NCBI RefSeq assembly: GCF_002159735.1
Contig: NZ_NFJF01000006.1
Coordinates: 1-64,000 of the forward strand
Origin: Olsenella sp. An270
GTDB lineage: Bacteria; Actinomycetota; Coriobacteriia; Coriobacteriales; Atopobiaceae
Reading direction: 5' to 3'
DNA length: 64,000 nucleotides
Positions 33,956 through 42,710 of the stretch are shown piece after piece (position 1 is the stretch's first letter; every line of letters starts with the position of its first letter). Made by a program: the position numbers and the translations under genes. The notes beneath the pieces were generated by a model. It ran no database searches. It was not told where the DNA came from and saw only the letters and a program-made list of their open reading frames with translations.

Positions 33956-34369
33956 CTACTCCCCCTCCGCCGTGCGCTCGCACGCCGCGAGCGCGACCTC
34001 GTAGAGCGGCCGCAGCCGCCTCGTCCCCGTGCGTGCGAGCGCGTCGTCCAAGCCTGCCGAGCCGTCGGCCACGGCCTCCGCGAGCCAGGCGAGGTAGCCC
34101 GGGAGCGTCTCGTCGACCTCGGGCGCGTCGCCGCCCTCGCCCGGGTCGGCGAGAAGGACCTCCTCGCGCACCTCCGCGTGCACGCAGCCGCCGTCGGCGT
34201 CGAACAGGCACGCGTCGAAGACCTCGCAGCGCTCGCCCTTCTCGCCCCGGGGGACGTACTGCAGCCAGAGCGCCCGCCAGCGCCCCGCACCGAGCGGGAC
34301 GGGGAGGGCCTGGTCCAGCGTATTCACGGCGAGCGCGCCCACGCGCTCGATGACGTCCGAGAGTTCCAT
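33956..34369 (-). CDS. unknown acidic protein of the island
   Basis: The product is 137 residues and acidic, with helices at both ends and a central beta-like part (WRALWLQYVPRGEKGERCEVFDACLFDADGG). No family is recognised. I placed the start at ATG 34369 because GGGAGGA lies seven bases upstream; a longer reading has no such site. It sits between the peptidase-like gene and the FtsK-like gene and could be a cognate inhibitor or chaperone of the former, which is a guess from size, charge and position only. Confidence 0.6.
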   Translation of the reverse strand: MELSDVIERVGALAVNTLDQALPVPLGAGRWRALWLQYVPRGEKGERCEVFDACLFDADGGCVHAEVREEVLLADPGEGGDAPEVDETLPGYLAWLAEAVADGSAGLDDALARTGTRRLRPLYEVALAACERTAEGE

Positions 34370-34383
34370 AGTCAAGTCCTCCC

Positions 34384-36369
34384 TTACGGCTGGGACGGAT
34401 GGCCGGAGCCGGGCTGCAGCGCCCACTCCACCGTCATATACAGCGTGCTTCCTCGCATCTTCTCAAATCTCTCGCGCGTGATGGGGATGCGGTTGGTCCT
34501 GAGGCCGAGCCCCTGGAGGAACCCACCCGTGTCACTTACCCACATGCACGTGACCTTGCCAGCGGCGTCGAAATCGAAGCCGGCGACGGCGACGCTGTGG
34601 TTTACCTCCCACTCTTCTGTGTTGGCACCGGATGGCATCACAAGCGGCCGCGGGGCGATGTCGCGGCCGAGGAGGTCCTCCGCGTGTAGGGACAGAGCGA
34701 GGGAGTAGCCGCGCTCGCTCAGCTGGGCGAGCTGCTCCAGGCTCACCTGATCCTGCGCGCGCACGCCGATTCCGAAGGTCCGGGTGCCCGCGGAGAGGCC
34801 GTAGGAGCGCAGCACGCTGACCCTCCGCGCTGCACTCGTGCCGCCGTTCTTATCGCGCTCGTCCAGATCAAACTCGTAGTGCATGTTGTGGCTCGAGTAG
34901 AAGCGCTCCAGGTAGCGAGGGTAGCCGTTGCGCTCCCCCGTCTGCTGGTTTGCCATGCCACCCGTGGTGGCGACGCCGCAGCAGCCCATCGTGTCGTCGT
35001 AGACGTAGCCCTGCGGGACCGTGATGAGACCGTCATAGGCGTGCTCGAAGTCGCGCGTGCCACCGCGGCCGGTGAACGTGGTGCGCCTCGCAGGATCGAG
35101 GCCCTGCTCCACCTCGGCACGACGGCTCCTGACGCGCCCGAGCGCCCGCTCGAGTTCGCGCTCGATCTCTCCCGCCTCGTCGCTCGCCGCCTTGAGCCGC
35201 GAGAACTCGAGGTACTCGTCGCTCGTGAGCGCCGTGACGTCATGCGCGTCGGAGAAGGCGTAGTAGCTCTGGCGCGCCGCCTCGGCGATCGGGCGCGCAC
35301 GGTCGAGCCGGGCGGAGAGCTCCTTGTCGGATGTCTCGATGGTCTCGAGATAGCGCCAGGCGGCGGCCTGCGCCTCCGGGGAGTCGGGGCCGTAGGCGTG
35401 CGAGCAGAGGACCCAGGACGCCTCGACGTCCGCAGCGGGATGGGGGTTGCAGTGCTCGCTCTGCTCGGGCGGGTCGTTCGGACGGTCGACCGCCATGATG
35501 CGCGGGTGCGTCCCGAGCGAGAACGGGGCGAGCTCCTCGTCCGCCACCTGTCGCAGGCGATCCATGACCGCCGGGGCGTACGGGGTGTCCCCGAGCTGGT
35601 CCGCATACCCTCTCAGCACCCGTTCCGCAAGCTGTTGCTCGTCATAGCCCATCGGCAGCGGCGCGGGCGAGAAGAGCAGGCCCGGCGGCGGCGCCATCTT
35701 GCCGAGCGAGCGCCTGAGGTCGTAGCGGAAGTTTTCGGCGAAATCCTCGAGCCCGGTGCCGAGGACGGGCTCGCCCGCACGTCGGGCGACGTAGCTTGCG
35801 GGGACCGACGGGGCGCCCACGGTCGCAAACGACTGGCTCTCGTCGAGACCGCCCGGCGCGCGGGAGGCGACGGCGCCGGCGGAGGGGATCGGGGCCCTGG
35901 GGTCCTCGCCCTCGTCGAGTGCGATCGTCTCCATGCCCAGGATCTGGAGCACGCGGTTGCCGGTCCGGGCGTGGCCCGTCGCCTGCTGCCGCAGCCGGGA
36001 GAGGTCCTCTCGCCCGTACGGGGCGGCCGCCATGGCCTTGCGGACCTGCGCGACGGCGCGGTTCTGATCCGAGACGTACCTGACCATGCCGCGGCCGAGC
36101 TCCTCGCGCGCGGCGCGCGAGGTGCCGAGCTTGCGACGGGCCTGCTCGAGCGCCGTCTCGGCGGCACCCACCGCGGCGTCCGCCTCGCGTGCCTCGTTCC
36201 TGGCCTTCTCGGCCGCCCTCCTGTCGGTGCTGGACTGGCGCGAGCGCACGGAGGCGGCGCGCTGCCGTGCCGCAGCGAGCCTCGCCTCGGCGCGACTCAC
36301 GTCGCGCTCCGCCTCCTCGATCTCCCTCACGAGCCTCTCGGCGCGCTCGAGCTGGTTCTCCACCCCCAT
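34384..36369 (-). CDS. coiled-coil protein with C-terminal papain-like peptidase domain
   Basis: This 661-residue protein begins with about 110 residues of Ala/Arg/Glu coiled coil, then a long low-complexity and helical middle (which includes several His/Cys such as EHCNPHP and LCSHAYG), then a C-terminal domain from about 435. There, DDTMGCCGVATTGGM offers a nucleophile Cys at 463 or 464, NHSVAVAGFDF a His at 591, and VSDTGGFLQG an Asp at 613. That order and spacing fit papain-like cysteine peptidases, including those of bacterial toxin tips. There is no signal peptide. It could be the effector or a regulated processing protease of the island. Confidence 0.7.
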   Translation of the reverse strand: MGVENQLERAERLVREIEEAERDVSRAEARLAAARQRAASVRSRQSSTDRRAAEKARNEAREADAAVGAAETALEQARRKLGTSRAAREELGRGMVRYVSDQNRAVAQVRKAMAAAPYGREDLSRLRQQATGHARTGNRVLQILGMETIALDEGEDPRAPIPSAGAVASRAPGGLDESQSFATVGAPSVPASYVARRAGEPVLGTGLEDFAENFRYDLRRSLGKMAPPPGLLFSPAPLPMGYDEQQLAERVLRGYADQLGDTPYAPAVMDRLRQVADEELAPFSLGTHPRIMAVDRPNDPPEQSEHCNPHPAADVEASWVLCSHAYGPDSPEAQAAAWRYLETIETSDKELSARLDRARPIAEAARQSYYAFSDAHDVTALTSDEYLEFSRLKAASDEAGEIERELERALGRVRSRRAEVEQGLDPARRTTFTGRGGTRDFEHAYDGLITVPQGYVYDDTMGCCGVATTGGMANQQTGERNGYPRYLERFYSSHNMHYEFDLDERDKNGGTSAARRVSVLRSYGLSAGTRTFGIGVRAQDQVSLEQLAQLSERGYSLALSLHAEDLLGRDIAPRPLVMPSGANTEEWEVNHSVAVAGFDFDAAGKVTCMWVSDTGGFLQGLGLRTNRIPITRERFEKMRGSTLYMTVEWALQPGSGHPSQP

Positions 36370-36390
36370 GGTCCGTGCCCGTCCCGCGCG

Positions 36391-36861
36391 CTAGAGGCGC
36401 GCCTCGTTCACGGCCGCCTCGCCGAACGCCTCCTCGAGGCCGCGGGCCGCATCCTCGCGCAGGTCCTCCAGCTGGTCGACCGTCTCGCGCGCCCCGGAGG
36501 CCGCCGCCTCGATGGCCGAGGCGCCGTAATCGGCGGCGTCCCCGGCCTGGTCGAGCCTGGAGACGCCCTCCTGCGTCTCGCTGGCCTCGGCCTGCGCCGT
36601 TGCCTGGATCTCCTGGCTCTCGGCGGCGGCCTCGTCGAGCGGCTCCCTCACGCGGTCCTCGAAGTCCTCCTGCGCCTCCTCATGGGCTGACTCCCTGGCC
36701 TCCGCAAGGGCCTCCTCGTCCTTCGCCTCGGCGAAGCTGAATCCCTCGAGCGCACTCTTCTGGCTCTCGCGGTCGTCGGCGATCTCTGCGCCCGTCTCGT
36801 TGGCCTCGCGCAGCCGCTCGCCGACCTCGTCCAGTCCCGTCTCAATCTCCCTAATGGGCAT
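36391..36861 (-). CDS. small acidic coiled-coil protein
   Basis: The product is 156 residues, nearly all Glu/Ala/Asp-rich helix with no Cys, Trp or Pro-rich breaks (EIETGLDEVGERLREANETGAEI, DEEALAEARESAHEEAQEDFEDRV). It resembles WXG100-like or apolipophorin-like helical proteins in size and composition, but there is no WxG motif. Its ATG lies inside the HerA-like gene end (11-base overlap), and the coiled-coil/peptidase gene follows after 21 bases; the two may form a hetero-coiled-coil. Confidence 0.6.
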   Translation of the reverse strand: MPIREIETGLDEVGERLREANETGAEIADDRESQKSALEGFSFAEAKDEEALAEARESAHEEAQEDFEDRVREPLDEAAAESQEIQATAQAEASETQEGVSRLDQAGDAADYGASAIEAAASGARETVDQLEDLREDAARGLEEAFGEAAVNEARL

Positions 36862-39800
36862 CTCCGATCACTCCCTCCATGCTCGAAATCTCATCGTCTT
36901 TGCGCATCGCCTCGCGGGAGATGCGGGCGTAGTTGCTCATCTTCCGCCGCATCTCGTCGAACTCCCTGGCCCCACCCGGGTGCGCGTACGCGCCGCCAAA
37001 GCGCTCCATCCCCGCGTCCCAGAGCCGCACGGTCCGCTCCGCGAACAGGGCGGCGCAGTCGGTGTACTCCCTGACCGCACGCCTCTCGACCCTCTCCATC
37101 CGCGGGCGCAGCAGGGTGCCCGCCGGGAGGTTGCCCGTCTCGGCGAACGTCGGCATGCCCAGGGCCTCCCAGCCGCGCGCGCGCTCGTTGAGGGCGTCCT
37201 TCGCGGCGTTGTATGCCTTGGTCACCGGATTGAGGTTGGGGAGCAGGGGCGTTCCGTCCTGCGCCAGGGGCCAGGTCCCGAGCGCCTCGTGCAGCGCGGC
37301 GTCGACCTCCTCGAGGAGCGCGCGGTGCGCCTCATCGTCGTCGAGAACGCCCGGCAGCTCGCGCTCCAGCCGCTCGATTGCCTCGAAGACGGGCGCGTAG
37401 CGCCGGTCCGCGGCGGCGATCTGCGCGCGGACCGCGTCGGCGTCGTTTCTCGGGACGGCGAGGCGCAGCGCCCGGTACCACGGGGCGTCCTCGGAGACGA
37501 GGCGAGCCGCGAGCTCGGACGCGGCAAGAGGCGTCGCCGCGAGCGCGCGTTCCTCTCGGCTCTCCACGTACTCCGGCGTGCCGGGGGTACCGAGCCACTC
37601 GGCCATGCGTATCTCGAACGGCCGTTGCAGCCCCTCGTAGAGCACGAGCGCGCAGCCGGGGTCGGCCGTCGCCATGCGCTCGAGCTGGACGCCGCTCGCC
37701 GCCATCATCGAACCCAGCAGGCTGCGGTCGTCGGCGGACGTCATGCGCAGGCCGACCTTGAGGCCGGTGTTCTTGAGGACCTCGGGTGCGATGGCCGTCG
37801 GCAGCTGGTCCGCGATGACGATGCCCTCGTCGTAGGCGCGCACTTCGCGCAGCATGTCCGAGAGCAGGACCGTCGCCGCCACCTTGGGGTCGGCGTCGTT
37901 GCCCGAGACCCGCTCGGCCTTGGGCGCCACGAGGTTGTGCGCCTCCTCCACGAAGATCACGTGGCGGACGGGCAGGTCGCCCTCGTACACCGCGTTGACC
38001 ATCAGGCACTCCCGCAGGAGCGTGAGCAGCAGCAGCGTGAGGAAGTTCGCCTCGTCGTGCCCGAGCGACTCCAGCTCGACCACGGCGGACATGCGGAGCC
38101 ACTCGTTGGGCTCGTAGGTGGAGACGGGCACGTCGAGGACCTCGCCGAGCTCTCGGCGCAGCAGCGAGCCTATGCGCACGCGCAGGACCGCCTGGAGGTT
38201 CCCGCGAACCTCGCCCGCGTAGCTCTCGCTCTCGACCTCCTTGCCCATCTGCTCGTAGAGCTCCGTGAGCGTGGGCCAGCCGCGGGAGTCCCCGGGCTGC
38301 GAGCGGTCCTTGGGAAGCCACCCGTGCCGGCGGTAGATCGTCTCGATGGAGCGGTCCAGGAGGAACGGCAGCGACTCGGTGAGCGGGAACGACGCGCCAA
38401 AGACCTCACAGAGGCGGCTGATGTGCTGGCCCACCGTCACGCCGTAGGGAATCTGGAACGGGTTGATGCGGATCGGGAACGCCAGGTCGCCGCCAGGCGA
38501 GAAGACCCGCACCTCCTGTGCGAGCCTGACGTTGAGCAGGGCGCGGTACTCGTGCTTGGCCGGCTCCAGGACCAGGATGGGCACGCCGCGGTTCACGAGC
38601 GTGGTCGCCAGGTGGAGCATGGTGTTGGTCTTGCCCGATCCGGGCACGCCCGAGATGAACGCGTGCTTGTTCAGCTTGCGCAGCTCGAAGTAGGCGCGCT
38701 GGCCAAACGAGTCGGCGCCGAGCAGCAGGTTGTTCTCCCCCGGGACCGGGCTCGGGGCGGTCTCCTTGCGCAGCTGGACCGCCTCGCCCTCGTTGAGGAC
38801 GGGGAGGCGGAACAGACAGGCGGCGTCCTCGAGCGTGAAGAGGTTGCAGACGTCGCGCTGGGCGTAGGAGCTCGCCCGGGCGTCGACCTGCGTGAAGCCG
38901 GGGAGGCAGGGGCCGCCGGACGCGTCGCGGCGGGCGACGAGGACCATCGAGCCGTCGGCGCTGGCACGGACCTCGTTCGGGCCGAGCGGAGCCATGAGCG
39001 AGAACACGTCGAACTCCCCCTCGTAGAGGGCGACGTCCAGGCTGCCCTTGCCGACCGCCTCCGAGGCGGCGGCGTCGAGCACGGCGCGCGCGATCTCCGC
39101 GTCGCGAGCGAGGGCGACCGCGTTCACGTGGAAGAGCGGCGAGCCCTCGAGCGAGTCCAGGAGGTCCTCGTAGCTCCGCTCGACCTGGTCGAGCGCGTAG
39201 TCGTGCGCGGCGAGCGAGCGCTGGGAGCGCTGCCAGACCTCGGCGAGCGGCAGCGAGTCGCGCAGGGTCGTCGCTCGCTCCGTGGGGTGGAGGTCGACGC
39301 GCAGCGCCACGGGGAGGTCGAGGTTCTGCATGAGGCGCATCATCGCGTAGAGGCGCGACTCCTCGTTGCCCTCGTAGGGCGGCACGCCGAAGTAGCCGAC
39401 GGGGTTGTCGGAGGTGCGCATGAACCTCGCCCTCTTGGAGAGGGACGCGAGGTGCGAGAAGCGCATGGGGGGCGCGCCCTTCTCGGCCGACGACCGGGGG
39501 CCGAGCAGGCTCACGATCTGTCCGGGACGCAGCGTCTCGTCGCCCCCGAGATGACAGGGGCGAAGGTCGAAGTAGTGCGCGAGCGGGGACGAGAGGACGA
39601 TCTCCTCCACGTCGTCCAGCCCCACGGCACCCTGCTCGTCGCCCTGCGCGACGGCCAGGTGGACCGACATGCGCTCGCCGTCCGGTCGCGTGGGGTCATA
39701 GACGTAGAAGAGGTGGAGGCTCGTGTTGGGCCGGTGCGCGAAGAGCCGGAGGAACGCGAGATGCGCGTCGAGGACCCCGCCCACGCCCCTGGCGCCAAGC

Positions 39801-39862
39801 GTGGAGTACTTGACCAGGGAGAGGTTCGGGATGCTCTTCAGTTCGAACGTCAGTGCGCGCAT
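36851..39862 (-). CDS. HerA/VirB4-like P-loop ATPase
   Basis: The product is 1003 residues and the first gene of the island operon. The N-terminal 370 residues are an unknown alpha/beta region. The ATPase core has Walker A GVPGSGKT (405-412), LEPAKHEYRALL (433-443), Walker B HVIFVEEAHNL (634-644) and the later sensor/Gln region IADQLPTAI (683-691), as in HerA-type DNA- or protein-translocating ATPases. RxTSADDRSLLG near 706-716 fits the Arg finger area. The C-terminal 200 residues are helical. There is no membrane segment. GGAGGA precedes the ATG, and a TAGAAT box lies about 40 bases upstream. Confidence 0.87.
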   Translation of the reverse strand: MRALTFELKSIPNLSLVKYSTLGARGVGGVLDAHLAFLRLFAHRPNTSLHLFYVYDPTRPDGERMSVHLAVAQGDEQGAVGLDDVEEIVLSSPLAHYFDLRPCHLGGDETLRPGQIVSLLGPRSSAEKGAPPMRFSHLASLSKRARFMRTSDNPVGYFGVPPYEGNEESRLYAMMRLMQNLDLPVALRVDLHPTERATTLRDSLPLAEVWQRSQRSLAAHDYALDQVERSYEDLLDSLEGSPLFHVNAVALARDAEIARAVLDAAASEAVGKGSLDVALYEGEFDVFSLMAPLGPNEVRASADGSMVLVARRDASGGPCLPGFTQVDARASSYAQRDVCNLFTLEDAACLFRLPVLNEGEAVQLRKETAPSPVPGENNLLLGADSFGQRAYFELRKLNKHAFISGVPGSGKTNTMLHLATTLVNRGVPILVLEPAKHEYRALLNVRLAQEVRVFSPGGDLAFPIRINPFQIPYGVTVGQHISRLCEVFGASFPLTESLPFLLDRSIETIYRRHGWLPKDRSQPGDSRGWPTLTELYEQMGKEVESESYAGEVRGNLQAVLRVRIGSLLRRELGEVLDVPVSTYEPNEWLRMSAVVELESLGHDEANFLTLLLLTLLRECLMVNAVYEGDLPVRHVIFVEEAHNLVAPKAERVSGNDADPKVAATVLLSDMLREVRAYDEGIVIADQLPTAIAPEVLKNTGLKVGLRMTSADDRSLLGSMMAASGVQLERMATADPGCALVLYEGLQRPFEIRMAEWLGTPGTPEYVESREERALAATPLAASELAARLVSEDAPWYRALRLAVPRNDADAVRAQIAAADRRYAPVFEAIERLERELPGVLDDDEAHRALLEEVDAALHEALGTWPLAQDGTPLLPNLNPVTKAYNAAKDALNERARGWEALGMPTFAETGNLPAGTLLRPRMERVERRAVREYTDCAALFAERTVRLWDAGMERFGGAYAHPGGAREFDEMRRKMSNYARISREAMRKDDEISSMEGVIGDAH

Positions 39863-40083
39863 GGGGGCGTCCTCCGTTTCGCCGGCGAGCCGACACCATC
39901 CGATTCTACGCGCGCGATGTCACCGTTCGGTTACCTGAAAGCCCGGGAATCGGCGGCGCGGCCCATTCTCGCGCCCAGCGTGCCGCGCGCCAGAGAATCG
40001 AATCCCGTGCCCGAATTGAGGCGCCGGGCGGCGATGTCCGGGCATACCATGTCGCAAGCAACCCATGGCACCTGGAGGTCCCC
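39863..40083. promoter_or_regulatory. divergent promoter region between the HerA-like and TIR-methyltransferase genes
   Basis: This 221-base gap separates the head of the 14-gene operon from the TIR fusion gene. A -10-like TAGAAT on the minus strand lies at 39903-39908, 41 bases before the HerA-like start. On the plus strand, GCATACCATG near 40042-40051 is a weak -10 candidate. Shared upstream DNA suggests the two units may be co-regulated. No repeat or gene is seen here. Confidence 0.45.
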
Positions 40084-41418
40084 ATGCCCGACGTCTTCAT
40101 CAGCTACGAGCACGAGTCGAAGTCAATCGCCGACAACGTCGTCTCCGTCCTCGAGTCCCGAAGGATCCGCTGCTGGTATGCGCCACGAGACGTCATCGGC
40201 GACTACGCGACGAGCATCGTCGACGCCATCGAGTCCTCCAAGGTGCTCGTCCTCATCCTCAGCAAGACGGCGTCCGACTCCCCTCACGTCCTGAACGAGG
40301 TCGAGATCGCCTATCAGAAGGTCATCGAGGGCAACCTCACGATCGTCCCCTTCAAGATCGACGACGAGTCGATGTCGCGGGCGATGGAGTACTACATCAA
40401 GCGCCTCCACTGGATCGACGCGACGTCGAAGTCGCTCGAGGCGGCGATCGACAACCTCTACGAGATGCTCGCCGACATCCTCCAGATCGAGCGCGTGCCC
40501 GAGCCCGCGCAGGCGGGGAACCTTCCGGCCTCGGAGTCGGGGAACTTCGAGGGGAGGCGCGTGAGCAACCAGTACCACCGCATCACGGCGCTCGAGAGCG
40601 AGCGGCTGCGCGTGCAGAAGGAGCTGCTCGAGGACTTTGACCGGCCGGTCTACGACAAGCTGCTCGCCGGCCGCGAGAACCTCGCGGTGCTCGACCTCGG
40701 GTCGAACGACGGCTCGTGCCTCATGGCCCGACTCGGGGACGCGCCCCAGGTCTCGTCCATCCTCGGCCTCGAGTTCAACGAGTCGGCCGTCGAGCAGGCA
40801 AACCGCGAGCACGGCCGCGAGGGCGTCGAGTTCGTGCAGTGTGACGTCGAGGATCGCGACCGGCTCAACCAGACGCTCACGACCTACCTCGAGGAGCATG
40901 ACCTGGCCGGCTTTGACCACGTCAACGTCTCCATGCTCATCCTCCACCTCAAGAAGCCGTTCCAGCTGCTCCAGCGCGTGAAGCGCTTCATGAAGCCGGG
41001 GGCCACGCTCTTTGTCCGCGACATCGACGACGGCGAGAACCTCGCGTTCCCCGACGAGGAGGGCGCGTTCGAGCGGGTGTTCCGCATTTGCAGCTACCTC
41101 GAGACCTCCGGCTTCCGCGAGAGCGGCCGCCAGATCCCGGGCTTTCTCAAGAAGGCCGGCTTCAAGGACATCACCCTCGAGAAGAACGGGCTCACCACGA
41201 TCGGCCTCGACCAGGACGAGCGCTCCGCCCTCTTCCAGACGTACTTCTCGTTCATCGTCGAGGACCTGATGACGATGGCGTCACGGCACCCCGACGACGA
41301 GGGCGTCAAGGCCGACGTGGAGTGGTACCGCGAGGTCTTCGACGACCTGGAGGAGGCGTTCCACGGGGACGACTTCTTCTTCCAGGTTGGCTTCATGACC
41401 TTCACGGCAAGGCGCTGA
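40084..41418 (+). CDS. TIR domain - SAM-dependent methyltransferase fusion
   Basis: The product is 444 residues and soluble. Residues 1-135 are a TIR domain: DVFISYEHES at the first strand, RCWYAPRDVIGDYATSI (BB-loop region), LVLILSKTASDSPHVLNEVEIAY with candidate catalytic Glu at 72 or 74, and IVPFKIDD. A linker and helix (about 136-195) lead to a class I methyltransferase with SAM motif I LDLGSNDGS (203-211), acidic motif II GLEFNES and CDVED. TIR domains in bacteria often cleave NAD or signal in defence; fusion to a methyltransferase is unusual. I chose ATG 40084 because the TIR begins at once and GGAGG precedes it. Confidence 0.85.
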   Translation: MPDVFISYEHESKSIADNVVSVLESRRIRCWYAPRDVIGDYATSIVDAIESSKVLVLILSKTASDSPHVLNEVEIAYQKVIEGNLTIVPFKIDDESMSRAMEYYIKRLHWIDATSKSLEAAIDNLYEMLADILQIERVPEPAQAGNLPASESGNFEGRRVSNQYHRITALESERLRVQKELLEDFDRPVYDKLLAGRENLAVLDLGSNDGSCLMARLGDAPQVSSILGLEFNESAVEQANREHGREGVEFVQCDVEDRDRLNQTLTTYLEEHDLAGFDHVNVSMLILHLKKPFQLLQRVKRFMKPGATLFVRDIDDGENLAFPDEEGAFERVFRICSYLETSGFRESGRQIPGFLKKAGFKDITLEKNGLTTIGLDQDERSALFQTYFSFIVEDLMTMASRHPDDEGVKADVEWYREVFDDLEEAFHGDDFFFQVGFMTFTARR

Positions 41419-41433
41419 CGCCGAAGAGACGAC

Positions 41434-41470
41434 GAGGGGCGGGAGACCAAGGTCTCCCGCCCCTCTTCTG
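41434..41470. terminator. bidirectional terminator
   Basis: GAGGGGCGGGAGACC (41434-41448), AA, and GGTCTCCCGCCCCTC (41451-41465) form a perfect 15-bp stem followed by TTCTGG on the plus strand. It lies between the TIR fusion gene and convergent nagA. Confidence 0.85.
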
Positions 41471-41486
41471 GTGCGTGTTACGGGTG

Positions 41487-42641
41487 CTACTTGACGAGGG
41501 TGCCGCCCACATAGGTGGCGGCGAGCGTCATGTCGGCGTTGAAGACGGTGAGGTCGGCGTCGCGGCCCGGCTTGATGGAGCCAAAGCGGTCGTCGATGCG
41601 CGCGGAGCGGGCAGCGACCTCGGTGGCCATGCGGATGGCCTGCTCGGCGGTCACGATCTGCCAGTCGACCATGTTCTTGACGCCCTCGGCGAGCGTGAGG
41701 ACGGAGCCGGCGATGGAGTTGCCGTCGCGCAGGTAGCACAGGCCGCCCCTCATGACGACGGGCAGGCCGCCGGACATGTACTCGCCCTCCGGCATGCCGC
41801 CGCAGCCCAGGCAGTCGGTGATCAGCACGGTGTGCTCCCAGCCCTTGGCCGAGACGAGCGCCTTGATGGCGGCCGGGACGACGTGCTTGCCGTCGCAGAT
41901 GATCTCGGCGTAGGTGCCGTTGGTCGTCATGGCCGTCCCCGTGACGCCCGGGTCGCGGTGGTGCAGGCCGCGCTGGCCGTTGTAGGTGTGGACGAAGCAG
42001 CTCGCGCCGGCGTTGACGGCGGCCAGGGCCTCGTCGTGATGCGCGTCAGAGTGACCGATCGCGGTGACGACGCCGCGCGCGTCGAGGGCGGCGCAGTACT
42101 CGCACGCACCGTCCTTCTCGGCCGCGAGCGCGCTCTTGACGATGCGCCCGCCGGCCTTCTCCTGCCAGGAGTCAAAGACCTCGACGCTCGGGTCGATCAG
42201 ATAGACCGGGTTCTGGGCACCGACGTGGGCCTCGGTGAAGAACGGGCCCTCTAGGTAGATGCCGCCGATGCGGGCGCCCACGAAAGACTCGTCGCGACCC
42301 TCGTCGGCCGCGGCGATGGCCGCGCAGGAATCGGCGATCTGGTCGACCGACTCGGTGAAGGTGGTGGGCAGCCAGCAGGTGGTGCCGCGACGGGCGAGCT
42401 CCACGCTCGAGGCGTCGATGCCGGCGGGGTCGCGGTCGGTCGTGGCGTGGTTGTAGAAGCCGTGGATGTGCGTGTCCACGAGACCCGGGCCCACGATGCA
42501 GCCGCTGAGGTCGTGGATCTCGCAGTCGGGGGCCTCCTCGGACCAGCCCACGAACTTGCCGTCGGCGATGGTGAGGTAGCCGCCCTGCATGGTGGCACCC
42601 GGAAGGACAAAGCTGGCGGCCTTGATGGCGAACGTGCTCAT
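41487..42641 (-). CDS. nagA: N-acetylglucosamine/galactosamine-6-phosphate deacetylase
   Basis: This 384-residue amidohydrolase removes acetate from an N-acetylhexosamine-6-phosphate. Metal and active-site motifs are visible: VDTHIHGFYNHAT, a Glu in IYLEGPFF, AIGHSDAHHDEAL and the catalytic Asp in LITDCLGCGGM. Length and order match NagA/AgaA. With AgaS directly upstream, and tagatose-type kinase and aldolase genes in the cluster, the GalNAc-specific role (AgaA) is as likely as GlcNAc. It is last in the gntR-agaS-nagA run, 69 bases after agaS with a hairpin in the gap. Confidence 0.9.
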   Translation of the reverse strand: MSTFAIKAASFVLPGATMQGGYLTIADGKFVGWSEEAPDCEIHDLSGCIVGPGLVDTHIHGFYNHATTDRDPAGIDASSVELARRGTTCWLPTTFTESVDQIADSCAAIAAADEGRDESFVGARIGGIYLEGPFFTEAHVGAQNPVYLIDPSVEVFDSWQEKAGGRIVKSALAAEKDGACEYCAALDARGVVTAIGHSDAHHDEALAAVNAGASCFVHTYNGQRGLHHRDPGVTGTAMTTNGTYAEIICDGKHVVPAAIKALVSAKGWEHTVLITDCLGCGGMPEGEYMSGGLPVVMRGGLCYLRDGNSIAGSVLTLAEGVKNMVDWQIVTAEQAIRMATEVAARSARIDDRFGSIKPGRDADLTVFNADMTLAATYVGGTLVK

Positions 42642-42660
42642 TTCTATTCCCCCTTGGGAA

Positions 42661-42691
42661 ACGGCCCGGGGGCACGCGTCCCCCGGGCCGT
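42661..42691 (-). terminator. strong hairpin between agaS and nagA
   Basis: ACGGCCCGGGGG (42661-42672) and CCCCCGGGCCGT (42680-42691) form a perfect 12-bp stem with a 7-base loop. There is little T-tract on the minus strand (TTTCCC), so it may be a partial terminator or an mRNA-stabilising hairpin that sets the agaS:nagA ratio. Confidence 0.6.
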
Positions 42692-42710
42692 CCGAGTCCG
42701 TGAGTTTTCC

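Noticed and set aside
30513-36861. Type VII (ESX/WXG100) secretion locus
   Set aside because: No WXG motif in the small helical protein, no EccB/D/E or EsaA-like membrane proteins, and no membrane helices in the FtsK-like motor.
36800-40294. 1164-codon plus-strand frame opposite the HerA-like gene
   Set aside because: The minus-strand protein has Walker motifs and coupled neighbours. The plus-strand product is low-complexity Arg/Val/His sequence typical of an antisense frame.
22023-41418. Prophage or integrative element
   Set aside because: No integrase, terminase, capsid, relaxase or tRNA attachment site was seen at the borders.
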